A DNA stretch of 25,656 nt. Source: RGIG8748 sp045606045. Lineage in GTDB: Bacteria > Bacillota > Clostridia > UMGS1810. The translations under genes were made by a program, and so were the position numbers. How positions within the stretch are numbered: position 1 is the first letter of the stretch; every line of letters starts with the position of its first letter. Below the pieces are notes generated by a model. The model did not search any database. It worked only from the letters and a program-made list of their open reading frames with translations, and was not told where the DNA came from. The stretch covers positions 1 through 25,656 of the forward strand of contig JAZURE010000069.1 of NCBI GenBank assembly GCA_045606045.1, written 5' to 3'. This document shows positions 7,025 to 15,174 of this stretch, one piece after another.

Positions 7025-8998
7025 TTAAATCTCGTTTAAATACTCATCAATAGCATCTTTTAACATAGCTTCTGCTTTGTCTATATCCACACCGCTCAGA
7101 ACTGCAGCAGAGCTCGTGGCATGCCCGCCGCCGCCAAGTTTTTCCATGATTATCTGAATGTTGTAGGTTCCAAGCGAACGGGCGCTTATATATATGCTGC
7201 CACCCATATCACACAGAACAAAAGAGCAGGTGATATCGGTTATACTTAGGAGTTCATCTGCTGCTTGTGCTACAATAATACGCATATCAACATCGTTTTT
7301 GTTGCATTTTGCAATAGATATGGAGTGCTTATAGGTTGTAGCACTTTGCATTATTTCCCATTTTTTAATAAAAGTATTTATATCTACCTGAAACAGCTTC
7401 TTTACGGAAATAGTATCTACACCAAGCTTTTTTAGAAACGATGCTGCTTCAAAAGTTCTTGCACCTGTCTTAAAGGTAAAGTTTTTGGTATCCAGATAAA
7501 TACCTGCATAAAGAGCCTCTGCTTCTTTTTTGCTAAGGCGAACCTTGTCACCCATGTATTGAATAATTTCGGTTACAAGTTCAGAAGCCGATGAAGCATA
7601 CGGCTCATGATAGGAAATAAGTGGATTCTGAATAAAGCCCGCATTTTTTCTGTGATGGTCTATGATGATAATATTTTTAGACACATCCAGAAGCGATGGC
7701 TCTTCTACCATGGATTTTACATGAGTGTCTACTACAAAAATAAGTGTTTTCCTGTTTACAATCTCATTTGCATAAGCTTTATTTATAATTACGTTTTCAT
7801 ATTCTGAATCATTTAGAGTGTCCACAACCTTTGATACGGTGTCATTGTAGTTCTCCATGACTATCTTGCACATCTTGCCATGTGCAGCTACCGCACGGTA
7901 GAGACCTATCGCCGCACCAAAAGAGTCACAGTCAGGGTTTTTGTGTCCCATGATTATGATTTCGTCGTTTTCAAGTAGAAGTTGCTTTATAGCTTCAGCT
8001 ATCACACGGGCCTTAACCTTGGTTCTCTTTTCCGTTTCTTGTGTTTTACCACCAAAAAATGCATATTTTTCGCCATTTTTTACTATGGCCTGATCTCCGC
8101 CTCGTCCCAATGCCATATCGAGTGCACTGTATGCATAGGACTCGTTCTGAAGCATATTTTCACCGCCGCATCCTACACCGATACTAAGGGTAGGGGACAA
8201 ACGATTGCCAACTGCAATTTCTCTTATTTTTTCAAGTATATCAAATCGCTGTTTTGTAAAAATCTCCAGACCTTCATTGGAAAAATAGAAAGTGAATTTA
8301 TCTTTTTCGTATTTCTTCAAAATGCCGTTTACACTCTGACTCCAAAGATTGAGTGATTCTTCTATAGCGGCAGACACCTTGGGTTTGTCTGCGTTTGTTA
8401 CATCGAGCATGATATCGTCATAGTTATCTACGATGATTGTAGCGCAAACAAATTTTTCGTTATTGTATTTTTCTTTTAAATTCTCGTACTCGGTGCAATC
8501 CTTAAAATGAAGAGCATACAATATTTCGTTATCATTCTGTGACAGGGAAATGTCTATAAGGTATGTTCTTCCAAAATGTTCTATTCTGTAAAACGTGCCT
8601 GCCGTAGTGTTTAAACACTGGTACAAATCAAACTCAGGTATAAGCTCTGTAATGTGTGCTCTTTTGGTTACAGTACCTTCTATAATCTTAAGGAAACCGC
8701 TGTTTGCCCAAAGCACACACCCGTCATGGCCTATTATAACAAAGGGAATAAGATCTCCTCCGAGAACTTCTTTTATATCATTGTGGAAGCCGTCCGTAAG
8801 AACACCTAAGAACTTCCTTATGCTTTTTCTTCGGGAAAATCCAAAAAACAAATTAAATCCAAAGCAAACTGCAGTAATAAGCCCCAAAACCAAAGCTACA
8901 CCGATATCATATAAAGATATAGTAAATGAACACAAAGCAAGAAGCCATATATAATATCCGTTTGTATTGAAGATACCCGTAAAAATTCTTTTCTTCAT
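7025..8998 (-). CDS. gdpP: Cyclic-di-AMP phosphodiesterase GdpP (DHH-DHHA1)
   Basis: Membrane-bound enzyme that hydrolyses the second messenger c-di-AMP to pApA, and so controls potassium and osmotic balance and wall stress. It has 657 residues, the typical length. In order: two membrane helices (about 15-53), a PAS-like sensor domain (about 80-170) and a degenerate GGDEF domain (about 180-315, without an intact GGDEF signature). The DHH domain has GHKNPDCDS (351-359), VDTH (423-426), DHH (447-449) and D503 as expected metal ligands. The DHHA1 domain has GGGGH (622-626). All metal-binding positions are present, so it should be active. The ATG follows the yybS stop directly, with AAGGTGA as ribosome-binding site. 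Confidence 0.96.
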   Translation of the reverse strand: MKKRIFTGIFNTNGYYIWLLALCSFTISLYDIGVALVLGLITAVCFGFNLFFGFSRRKSIRKFLGVLTDGFHNDIKEVLGGDLIPFVIIGHDGCVLWANSGFLKIIEGTVTKRAHITELIPEFDLYQCLNTTAGTFYRIEHFGRTYLIDISLSQNDNEILYALHFKDCTEYENLKEKYNNEKFVCATIIVDNYDDIMLDVTNADKPKVSAAIEESLNLWSQSVNGILKKYEKDKFTFYFSNEGLEIFTKQRFDILEKIREIAVGNRLSPTLSIGVGCGGENMLQNESYAYSALDMALGRGGDQAIVKNGEKYAFFGGKTQETEKRTKVKARVIAEAIKQLLLENDEIIIMGHKNPDCDSFGAAIGLYRAVAAHGKMCKIVMENYNDTVSKVVDTLNDSEYENVIINKAYANEIVNRKTLIFVVDTHVKSMVEEPSLLDVSKNIIIIDHHRKNAGFIQNPLISYHEPYASSASELVTEIIQYMGDKVRLSKKEAEALYAGIYLDTKNFTFKTGARTFEAASFLKKLGVDTISVKKLFQVDINTFIKKWEIMQSATTYKHSISIAKCNKNDVDMRIIVAQAADELLSITDITCSFVLCDMGGSIYISARSLGTYNIQIIMEKLGGGGHATSSAAVLSGVDIDKAEAMLKDAIDEYLNEI

Positions 8999-9997
8999 TT
9001 AGTTCACCTTTTTTACATTTAATTTTCTAAAGTCGAAAATGCTGTCTAAAAAACCAAAGAATACAAAGATGTATATCATATTAATAACAGGCAGAAACAG
9101 TGACGATACAACAGAAATAGCAACTATAGCTGCAATTAACCCGAATCGCTTACCGGCATAATATCCGCGCTGCTTGAATTTGAATTCAATATAAGAAATT
9201 GTTGTTACATAGTACAACATCAGTATAATAATAGCAATATTTAAACAAATCATAACCATGTTGTTGGAAGTTTCAAATAGAATAGTCATAATCATAAAAG
9301 CTAAAACTATATTTGTTACAATACCGGGTTTAAAACTTTCGAATCCGTCTTGAAAATGTGAGCTACGCACAAAATAACCCGTGCAAACAATTTTGGACAT
9401 TGCGTATTGCAGCAAAAATGTAAAAATAAAAACCAAAGAAAACACAAACGGTAATATTCCCGGAACAAGAACATATAAGGTATTGAATATTTGATGTTCA
9501 GAATTTTTTAATTGCTCTGCAGCTTCAGGGGAAAGGCTTTTTAATATACTGAGATTATCATTGAAATTATTAAGAAATATCTCTCTTAGTTCCGATGCTA
9601 TATTAAATTCAAAAACAAATTTACATACAAATACCGATACTGTGAGAAGCAAAAAGTCAACAGCCATGGCAATAATAAATGTATCCTGGAATGAACGTTT
9701 GGTTTTAAAGGAAATTCCAAGAACACATCCCGGAATAAAAAGCAAGCTGAGAATTAATATATCCGATATGGAAAGGGTATGACTAACAAAAGAAGAAACA
9801 CCGAAGAATACAACAGAACTTGCAAGAATGAAAAGTGTGTTTAAAAAGGGAAACTGACATATAATATATGAAATCAGCGCAGAGTTAATAAAAAAAGACA
9901 CAAAAAACACAAGACCGCTGTATCTTGAAAGAAAAACGCTCAAAATCATAAAAACAGCTGATATTATTTGAAAAGTTGCGGTGCTTTTTTTAGACAT
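8999..9997 (-). CDS. DUF2232 membrane protein, YybS-like
   Basis: Polytopic membrane protein of 332 residues with roughly eight hydrophobic segments. The first pairs are at about 10-50 and 55-75, and the last is near the C-terminus. By position directly before gdpP-rplI-dnaB, and by composition, it matches the YybS/DUF2232 family. The biochemical role of that family is not established to my knowledge. ATG at 9997 is preceded by GCGGAGG. It is the first gene of the seven-gene operon, behind a near-consensus promoter. The constant pairing with gdpP suggests a job in the membrane or cell-wall context of c-di-AMP, which is inference. Confidence 0.82.
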   Translation of the reverse strand: MSKKSTATFQIISAVFMILSVFLSRYSGLVFFVSFFINSALISYIICQFPFLNTLFILASSVVFFGVSSFVSHTLSISDILILSLLFIPGCVLGISFKTKRSFQDTFIIAMAVDFLLLTVSVFVCKFVFEFNIASELREIFLNNFNDNLSILKSLSPEAAEQLKNSEHQIFNTLYVLVPGILPFVFSLVFIFTFLLQYAMSKIVCTGYFVRSSHFQDGFESFKPGIVTNIVLAFMIMTILFETSNNMVMICLNIAIIILMLYYVTTISYIEFKFKQRGYYAGKRFGLIAAIVAISVVSSLFLPVINMIYIFVFFGFLDSIFDFRKLNVKKVN

Positions 9998-10033
9998 TTA
10001 CTACCTCCGCTGATATATCATTAGTATCATGAT

Positions 10034-10062
10034 ATTATAACACTTTTAGAGAGTCTTGGCAA
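10034..10062 (-). promoter_or_regulatory. Sigma-A type promoter of the yybS-gdpP-rplI-dnaB-tilS-hpt-ftsH operon
   Basis: On the minus strand: TTGCCA (-35, 10057-10062), 17 bases, TATAAT (-10, 10034-10039), with TG one base upstream of the -10 (extended -10). It lies about 37 bases before the yybS start codon. Confidence 0.87.
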
Positions 10063-10193
10063 GCATAATAATATAATATTTACTATTATTTAACAAAAAT
10101 AAATATTTATTTGTGCGTATTTTTAACTGACAATCTGAAAAGAATAAAATTGAACTCTTTTAGAGCACAAAAAATGAAAGGGGAGAATGAATA

Positions 10194-10406
10194 GTGTTGG
10201 ATAATGCAGCGTTAACCGTAGTCATAATCGGTGCTATCAACTGGCTTCTCGTAGGAATTTTCGGTTTCGATTTGGTGGCCTTTATTTTTGGCGGACAAGG
10301 TGCTTTGCTTTCAAGAATAATTTATACTTTGGTAGGCATATGCGGTCTGTGGTCTGTAGGAATCCTTTTTAAAGAGAAAGTTCCTTCCAAACATTACAAA
10401 GAATAA
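10194..10406 (+). CDS. Small DUF378 family membrane protein
   Basis: A 70-residue protein with two membrane helices: about 7-30 (ALTVVIIGAINWLLVGIFGF) and 43-62 (IIYTLVGICGLWSVGILF). The pattern IGAINWxLVGxFGFDLVAxIFGG followed by SRIIYTLVG is that of the DUF378 family, whose function is not known to me. The start is GTG at 10194, 8 bases after GGGGAG; a TTG codon follows directly but is spaced worse. It is a single-gene unit with its own terminator, divergent from the gdpP operon. No convincing promoter is visible in the very AT-rich 10063-10180. Confidence 0.85.
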   Translation: MLDNAALTVVIIGAINWLLVGIFGFDLVAFIFGGQGALLSRIIYTLVGICGLWSVGILFKEKVPSKHYKE

Positions 10407-10407
10407 C

Positions 10408-10436
10408 AAAGTCGCAGGATAAACTTCTGCGACTTT
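10408..10436 (+). terminator. Intrinsic terminator after the DUF378 gene
   Basis: A perfect 10-bp stem, AAAGTCGCAG (10408-10417) and CTGCGACTTT (10427-10436), with a 9-base loop. It begins two bases after the stop codon and is followed by the T-rich stretch TGTGTTCTTTTT. Confidence 0.82.
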
Positions 10437-10460
10437 TGTGTTCTTTTTCGTGTTTTCTTA

Positions 10461-10489
10461 TTGAAACACAGATATTTTTGTGGTATAAT
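10461..10489 (+). promoter_or_regulatory. Sigma-A type promoter of lepA
   Basis: TTGAAA (-35, 10461-10466), 17 bases, TATAAT (-10, 10484-10489), with TG one base before the -10. It lies 35 bases before the lepA start. Confidence 0.9.
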
Positions 10490-10524
10490 ATTTGAAGAAT
10501 TTTAATTCAAGGAGAAAGACATAG

Positions 10525-12333
10525 ATGTCAAAAAGACAGGATCACATAAGAAATTTTTGCATAATAGCACATATCGATCATGGTAAATCTACACTTGCTG
10601 ACCGTATGCTTGAAAAGACAGGTGTGCTTACACAGCGTGAAATGCAGGATCAAGTCCTTGATAACATGGATTTGGAAAAAGAAAAGGGCATAACCATAAA
10701 GGCTCGCGCTGTAAAGCTTGTGTATAACGCAAAAAACGGTGAGGAGTACATATTTAACCTCATTGATACACCCGGACATGTAGACTTCAATTATGAGGTT
10801 TCACGAAGCCTTGCGGCTTGCGAAGGGGCAGTTCTGGTTGTAGATGCCTCACAGGGTATAGAAGCGCAGACGCTTGCCAATACCTATCTTGCCGTTGATA
10901 ATGATTTGGAAATTGTGCCTGTTATAAATAAAATAGATTTGCCCAGTGCAAGACCTGATTTTGTAAAAAATGAAATAGAAGATGTCATAGGTATTGATGC
11001 TCAGGATGCACCGCTTATTTCTGCCAAACAAGGCATTGGAATAGACGATGTGCTGGAAAAAATAGTTGAACTTGTTCCTCCGCCATCGGGCGATTCCTCT
11101 GAACCGTTCAAGGCATTAATTTTCGATTCATACTATGACGCATATAAGGGTGTAATCGTGTATGTGAGGGTAATGGATGGTGAGCTTAAACCGGGTGATA
11201 CGATTAAATTTATGTCGACAGGCAAGTCGTTTGATGTTGTGGAAACAGGTTATCTTTCTGCTCTTGGAACTATACCCGCTTCATCGCTTAAGGCAGGCGA
11301 GGTTGGTTATATTGCTGCCTCTATAAAAACCGTATCGGATGCCAGGGTCGGTGACACTGTAACATGCGCAGACAGACCGGCTGAAGAGCCTCTTCCGGGA
11401 TATAAAAAGGTTAATCCTATGGTCTTTTCAGGTATATACCCTGCAGACGGAGCAAAATACGGTGACCTCAGAGATGCACTCGAAAAACTGCAGTTAAATG
11501 ATGCTGCTTTGTCCTATGAACCTGAGACTTCCGTAGCTTTGGGTTTTGGATTCAGATGTGGATTTCTTGGTCTTTTGCACATGGAAATAATCCAGGAAAG
11601 ATTAGAGAGAGAATACAATCTTGACCTTGTAACAACTGCACCCAGTGTTGTATATAAGATTTACAAAACCAACGGCGAAGTTGTAGATATTTCCAATCCT
11701 ACAAATCTTCCGCCCATGTCCGAAATAGAACATATGGAAGAGCCTATGGTAAATGCGGATATTATGCTTCCTACACAATTTGTCGGAAACATAATGGAGC
11801 TTTGTCAGGAGCGCAGAGGAATTTACAAAAACATGCAGTACATGGATGATACAAGAGTTATACTGCATTATGACCTTCCTCTGAATGAAATAATTTATGA
11901 CTTTTTTGATGCACTTAAATCGCGCACAAAAGGATATGCTTCATTTGATTATGAGCTCAAAGGGTATGCTAAATCCGATTTAGTTAAGCTTGATATGCTT
12001 TTAAATGGCGACATGGTTGATGCACTTTCCTTTATAGTACACGAATCCAAAGCTTACCCCCGAGGCAGAAGAATAGCTGAAAAGCTTAAAGAGACTATAC
12101 CCAGACAGCTTTTTGAAATTCCCATTCAAGCTGCTATAGGAAACAAGATTATAGCGAGAGAAACCGTTAAAGCTATGCGCAAGGATGTACTTGCCAAGTG
12201 TTACGGCGGTGATATAACCCGAAAGAAAAAGCTTCTTGAAAAGCAGAAAGAGGGTAAAAAGAGAATGCGTCAGGTGGGCAGTGTAGAAGTTCCTCAGGAG
12301 GCATTTATGTCGGTACTGAAACTCGACGAATAG
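10525..12333 (+). CDS. lepA: Elongation factor 4 (LepA)
   Basis: Ribosome-associated translational GTPase, implicated in back-translocation or in 30S assembly and initiation. The 602 residues match the family (about 600). GTPase motifs: G1 AHIDHGKS (15-22), G3 DTPGH (81-85), G4 NKID (135-138). LepA-specific features include the C-terminal domain ending RKKKLLEKQKEGKKRMRQVG and then VEVPQEAFMSVLK. The EF-G domain IV is absent, which separates it from EF-G. The ATG at 10525 follows AAGGAG at a spacing of 10. It has its own promoter and a downstream terminator, so it is monocistronic. Confidence 0.97.
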   Translation: MSKRQDHIRNFCIIAHIDHGKSTLADRMLEKTGVLTQREMQDQVLDNMDLEKEKGITIKARAVKLVYNAKNGEEYIFNLIDTPGHVDFNYEVSRSLAACEGAVLVVDASQGIEAQTLANTYLAVDNDLEIVPVINKIDLPSARPDFVKNEIEDVIGIDAQDAPLISAKQGIGIDDVLEKIVELVPPPSGDSSEPFKALIFDSYYDAYKGVIVYVRVMDGELKPGDTIKFMSTGKSFDVVETGYLSALGTIPASSLKAGEVGYIAASIKTVSDARVGDTVTCADRPAEEPLPGYKKVNPMVFSGIYPADGAKYGDLRDALEKLQLNDAALSYEPETSVALGFGFRCGFLGLLHMEIIQERLEREYNLDLVTTAPSVVYKIYKTNGEVVDISNPTNLPPMSEIEHMEEPMVNADIMLPTQFVGNIMELCQERRGIYKNMQYMDDTRVILHYDLPLNEIIYDFFDALKSRTKGYASFDYELKGYAKSDLVKLDMLLNGDMVDALSFIVHESKAYPRGRRIAEKLKETIPRQLFEIPIQAAIGNKIIARETVKAMRKDVLAKCYGGDITRKKKLLEKQKEGKKRMRQVGSVEVPQEAFMSVLKLDE

Positions 12334-12346
12334 TATATAAAACACG

Positions 12347-12371
12347 AAAAGAGAGCAAAATGCTCTCTTTT
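12347..12371. terminator. Bidirectional intrinsic terminator between lepA and the Xer gene
   Basis: An 11-bp stem, AAAAGAGAGCA (12347-12357) and TGCTCTCTTTT (12361-12371), with an AAA loop. T runs follow on the plus strand, and T-rich sequence also follows on the minus strand. It serves the convergent lepA and recombinase genes, whose stop codons lie on either side. Confidence 0.9.
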
Positions 12372-12380
12372 TTGATGTTT

Positions 12381-13382
12381 TTATTCTTCCGGAGGACTTG
12401 GTTTAAAAGAGGAGAGGGGATTGCTGTTTGCCGCATCACGCAAATCATCGTTTTTGATATGTGTATAAATTTGCGTTGTAGCAAGAGAAGTGTGTCCCAA
12501 AAGCTCCTGAAGTGTTCTTATATCCACATTGCCCTCACGGTACATAAGTGTAGCTGCCGTATGCCTTAATTTGTGCGGTGAATATAAATCATAATCAAGA
12601 CCTGCTTTTTCAAAATACTTTTTTGCAAGCAGTTCAACCATGCGATTACTGATTCGACGCCCCTGTGAGCTTATAAAAAGTGCATCTATATCTGAGTGAA
12701 AAGTTACTTCGGGGCGTACAGGCAAATAATTATTTATAGCAACAATGCACAGGTCATTAAGGTAAACCATGCGTTCTTTGTTGCCTTTGCCGACAACTCT
12801 CAAAGTGCGTTTTTCAAAATTAATATTTTTAAGGTTAATCCCAACTAACTCCGATAATCGCAAACCGCAATTAAGGAAAATTGCAAAAATAGCCAAGTCT
12901 CGTTCTTTGAATTTACCATCTATACAACTTAAAAAATTTACACTTTCATCAAGAGTAAGATAACGGGGCATACGCTTTTTTATTTTGGGCGAATCAAGAT
13001 TTGATGCCGGATTTGTTTCTATAAAATTTATTTTGATATGCAAATAATTGAAAAAAGATTTTAAACTGGCAACTTTTCGTGCTCTGTAGTTGTCGTTGGA
13101 GGAATGTACATTATTAATGTATGCCATGAATTCATACAAATCGTTAAGAGTGATTTCTCTTAGAAGATTTTCATTGAATTCATCTAAACTGACGGTTTGA
13201 ATTAAGTCAAGAGGAAGATTATTAATACAACAAACAATATACCTGAGAAAAAGTCTTAAGTCATAATAATATTCTCTAACTGTATTGGGAGATTTACCTT
13301 TTATTACTGTCATGAAATTTAGGTAGTTTCTCAGTATTTGCGGTACATCCGAGTATTTATCTTTTGAATTGGAAGACAGCAT
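12381..13382 (-). CDS. Tyrosine recombinase, XerC/XerD-like
   Basis: Site-specific recombinase of the phage-integrase family, of the kind that resolves chromosome dimers at dif. The 333-residue protein has an N-terminal SAM-like core-binding domain (about 13-120) and a C-terminal catalytic domain. All active-site residues are visible: R175 in GLRLSELVG, K199 in GKGNKERMVYL, H270-x2-R273 in SPHKLRHT, H297 in ELLGHTS and nucleophile Y306 in TTQIYTH. The ATG at 13382 has GAGGAGGG a few bases upstream. It is the last gene of the long minus-strand operon. A 13-bp perfect inverted repeat lies just upstream (13396-13425), between this gene and the previous one. The lack of other mobile genes nearby argues for a Xer housekeeping role. 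Whether it is XerC, XerD or a single-recombinase type cannot be decided here. Confidence 0.92.
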   Translation of the reverse strand: MLSSNSKDKYSDVPQILRNYLNFMTVIKGKSPNTVREYYYDLRLFLRYIVCCINNLPLDLIQTVSLDEFNENLLREITLNDLYEFMAYINNVHSSNDNYRARKVASLKSFFNYLHIKINFIETNPASNLDSPKIKKRMPRYLTLDESVNFLSCIDGKFKERDLAIFAIFLNCGLRLSELVGINLKNINFEKRTLRVVGKGNKERMVYLNDLCIVAINNYLPVRPEVTFHSDIDALFISSQGRRISNRMVELLAKKYFEKAGLDYDLYSPHKLRHTAATLMYREGNVDIRTLQELLGHTSLATTQIYTHIKNDDLRDAANSNPLSSFKPSPPEE

Positions 13383-13395
13383 TTTAACCCTCCTC

Positions 13396-13425
13396 TATTT
13401 CGCAAAATTTTTATTTTGCGAAATA
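13396..13425. repeat. Perfect inverted repeat upstream of the Xer gene; dif-like size
   Basis: Arms TATTTCGCAAAAT (13396-13408) and ATTTTGCGAAATA (13413-13425) around TTTT. Read as a dif-type site it divides into an 11-base arm ATTTCGCAAAA, a 6-base centre TTTTTA and an 11-base arm TTTTGCGAAAT (28 bp, 13397-13424). By eye the arms share 7 and 8 of 11 positions with the E. coli dif arms as I remember them. No T run follows on either strand, so it does not look like a terminator. It could be a recombination site, an operator or an mRNA hairpin. Confidence 0.7.
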
Positions 13426-13446
13426 ATGTGAAACTTTCAACATATC

Positions 13447-14001
13447 CTACTTTGTGTAAATAATTCTATTTTCTGTGATTACAACATCCATCGGAACATC
13501 ATAATCGTCTGCGTTTATTTCATCCAAAAGCTGAAATTCATAGCACAAACCAATTTTAAATATCTGTGCATTCATAGAAAAATATTTATCATAATATCCT
13601 GCACCGAAACCTATGCGGTTTCCTTTGATATCAAATGCTACTCCCGGTACTATTGCACATTCTATATGTGACGGTAAGCTAAAATCATCTGCAGGCTCAT
13701 AAATTCCGTAAATATTGGTTTTCATGTTATTTTTATCTGTATGTCGTACAGGTAAAAAAGTTTTGGTGGAAATATCGCATTTAGGAACATATACTTCCCT
13801 ATTATTTTGGTGAAGATATTCGATGAGTAAATCAGTCTTTACCTCGTTTTTAAAATCGTTGTATACAAGAATGTTTTTAAAATCCAAAATTTTTGTACTT
13901 TTTAAATTTTGAAAAATTTGTTTGCTCATTCGTACAGATTCACTTGTACATAGCGAATTTCTTGCAGTAAGAATTTTATTTCTTATTTCTTTTTTATTCA
14001 T
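13447..14001 (-). CDS. 5-formyltetrahydrofolate cyclo-ligase
   Basis: Converts 5-formyl-THF to 5,10-methenyl-THF with ATP, returning the stored folate to one-carbon metabolism (MTHFS/YgfA/YqgN family). It has 184 residues. The N-terminus KKEIRNKILTARNSL is basic and helical. NEVKT (52-56), YEP (101-103), PGVAFD (119-124) and the ATP-binding loop RIGFGAGYYDKYF (129-141) are family motifs. The ATG overlaps the end of the DJ-1 family gene by 8 bases and has no clear ribosome-binding site of its own, so translation is probably coupled. Confidence 0.93.
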   Translation of the reverse strand: MNKKEIRNKILTARNSLCTSESVRMSKQIFQNLKSTKILDFKNILVYNDFKNEVKTDLLIEYLHQNNREVYVPKCDISTKTFLPVRHTDKNNMKTNIYGIYEPADDFSLPSHIECAIVPGVAFDIKGNRIGFGAGYYDKYFSMNAQIFKIGLCYEFQLLDEINADDYDVPMDVVITENRIIYTK

Positions 14002-14539
14002 TAACGTAAATCATGGCAGTTTTAAGCTTATCTGCTGTTTCCTTATCTTTAATAATTTCTACAAGCTTAAAGGCTAATTTGTGTGCTGTGCCTGCGCCTC
14101 TGGAGGTTATAATATTATCGCTTACACATACATCTTCAAAGGAAACTTCGGCACCTGTAAGATATTCTTCAAAAGACGGGAAGCAACATGCGGTTTTGCC
14201 TACAAGAAGTTCTGCCTTGCCAAGAATTGAAGGTGCTGCACATATTGCGGCAACTATTTTGTTTTCCTTACAGGCCTTTTTTAAGATATCAATAACCTTT
14301 GGCTCGTTTTCAAGATTAACATATCCTGGATATCCGCCTGGCAAAAAAAGCAAATTAAAATTCATATCTGCATTATTTAGTATTTCATCTGCCACAACTT
14401 TGATATCATGTGCACCGTTTACAGTAAGGTTATTTGAAACAGAAATAGTTTTTACGGGAATCTGTGCCCTTCTTAAAATATCTACCACAGCAAGAGCCTC
14501 GATTTCTTCAAAACCATTTGCCAATAAAGTGTAAACCAT
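13994..14539 (-). CDS. DJ-1/PfpI family protein (YajL/DJ-1 type)
   Basis: A 181-residue member of the DJ-1 superfamily, proposed to act as a protein or nucleotide deglycase or as a redox-linked chaperone; the true substrate is disputed. The N-terminus MVYTLLANGFEEIEA with E14, and the nucleophile elbow AAICAAPSIL with Cys100, place it in the DJ-1/YajL branch rather than the protease-like PfpI branch. LPGGYPG (66-72) is the conserved glycine loop. AAGGAG lies before the ATG. It lies 12 bases after cvpA and overlaps the folate gene. Confidence 0.92.
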   Translation of the reverse strand: MVYTLLANGFEEIEALAVVDILRRAQIPVKTISVSNNLTVNGAHDIKVVADEILNNADMNFNLLFLPGGYPGYVNLENEPKVIDILKKACKENKIVAAICAAPSILGKAELLVGKTACCFPSFEEYLTGAEVSFEDVCVSDNIITSRGAGTAHKLAFKLVEIIKDKETADKLKTAMIYVNE

Positions 14540-14551
14540 AGTTATTCTCCT

Positions 14552-15151
14552 TTATAAAATATCGTTGATTAAAGCTATGATAAGTGATGAGTCAAATTGT
14601 TTAGTTATAAAATCCATTGATGGTAAAAGTTGTATATACCCAAGTATAAAATATGATACAGCTACTATGATAACTCCCGAAACCGCACCAAGTGCCAAGC
14701 CAAGCATAGAGTCTACTGTACTTATAATCGGAATAGTGGTTGTTTTGGAAACAATCTTCCGGAGCGAAAAGAGAAGCAACCTTAAAAGTATAAACGAGAT
14801 TATAAGAAGCGGTATTGTCATCAGCGTCTTAATAGCTTTTTGAGCGAGCGTGTGCACAATTCCGCTATTTTCTGCTGCACCTTTTATAACACCGTTTAAA
14901 AATGGTACATTGTCAGTGAAATTTGCCGCATCGGTAATTCTCTCTTCTATGCCATGGGAAACACTTTCTACAAGCGAAGTGCCATAATCCGAGGCAAAAA
15001 AAGCATCGCCGAGATAATTATAAATTCCTGCAACCAAAAATATTGACAATACAAAAGCGCCAAGGGATATAAGCATCTGGGCAAAACCCTTTTTATATCC
15101 TGAAAATGCGACAATAAGAAAAATCAAAATTATGAGAAAATCAAAAAGCAT
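14552..15151 (-). CDS. cvpA: CvpA family membrane protein
   Basis: A 199-residue protein with four likely membrane helices. The first (about 2-16, DFLIILIFLIVAFSG) is followed by YKKGFAQMLISLGAFVLSI, the family signature. The third and fourth lie at about 103-125 and 145-175 (TVDSMLGLALGAVSGVIIV). Family members are linked to colicin V production and purine metabolism, but their molecular role is unclear. I start at the ATG at 15151, 9 bases after AGGAGG. The frame runs 7 codons further to a TTG that lies upstream of this ribosome-binding site and is not credible. It sits 23 bases after the DUF5711-like gene. Confidence 0.87.
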   Translation of the reverse strand: MLFDFLIILIFLIVAFSGYKKGFAQMLISLGAFVLSIFLVAGIYNYLGDAFFASDYGTSLVESVSHGIEERITDAANFTDNVPFLNGVIKGAAENSGIVHTLAQKAIKTLMTIPLLIISFILLRLLLFSLRKIVSKTTTIPIISTVDSMLGLALGAVSGVIIVAVSYFILGYIQLLPSMDFITKQFDSSLIIALINDIL

Positions 15152-15160
15152 TTCGTTATA

Positions 15161-15166
15161 CCTCCT
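15161..15166 (-). promoter_or_regulatory. Ribosome-binding site that fixes the cvpA start
   Basis: AGGAGG on the minus strand, 9 bases before the ATG at 15151. The alternative TTG at 15172 lies on its upstream side. Confidence 0.75.
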
Positions 15167-15174
15167 AAGCAATG

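Noticed and set aside
10043..10165. Direct repeat CTTTTAGAG at 10043 and 10157 as a shared operator of the divergent genes
   Set aside because: Nine bases in AT-rich DNA can repeat by chance; there is no symmetry or third copy.
10063..10180. Promoter for the DUF378 gene, for example TATAAT at 10072 or TAAAAT at 10145
   Set aside because: Neither has a -35 at 16-18 bases; such boxes are expected by chance in this AT-rich tract.
13396..13425. Palindrome as an intrinsic terminator of the folate gene
   Set aside because: The stem is AT-rich and neither strand has a T run after it; the next bases on the minus strand are the recombinase ribosome-binding site.
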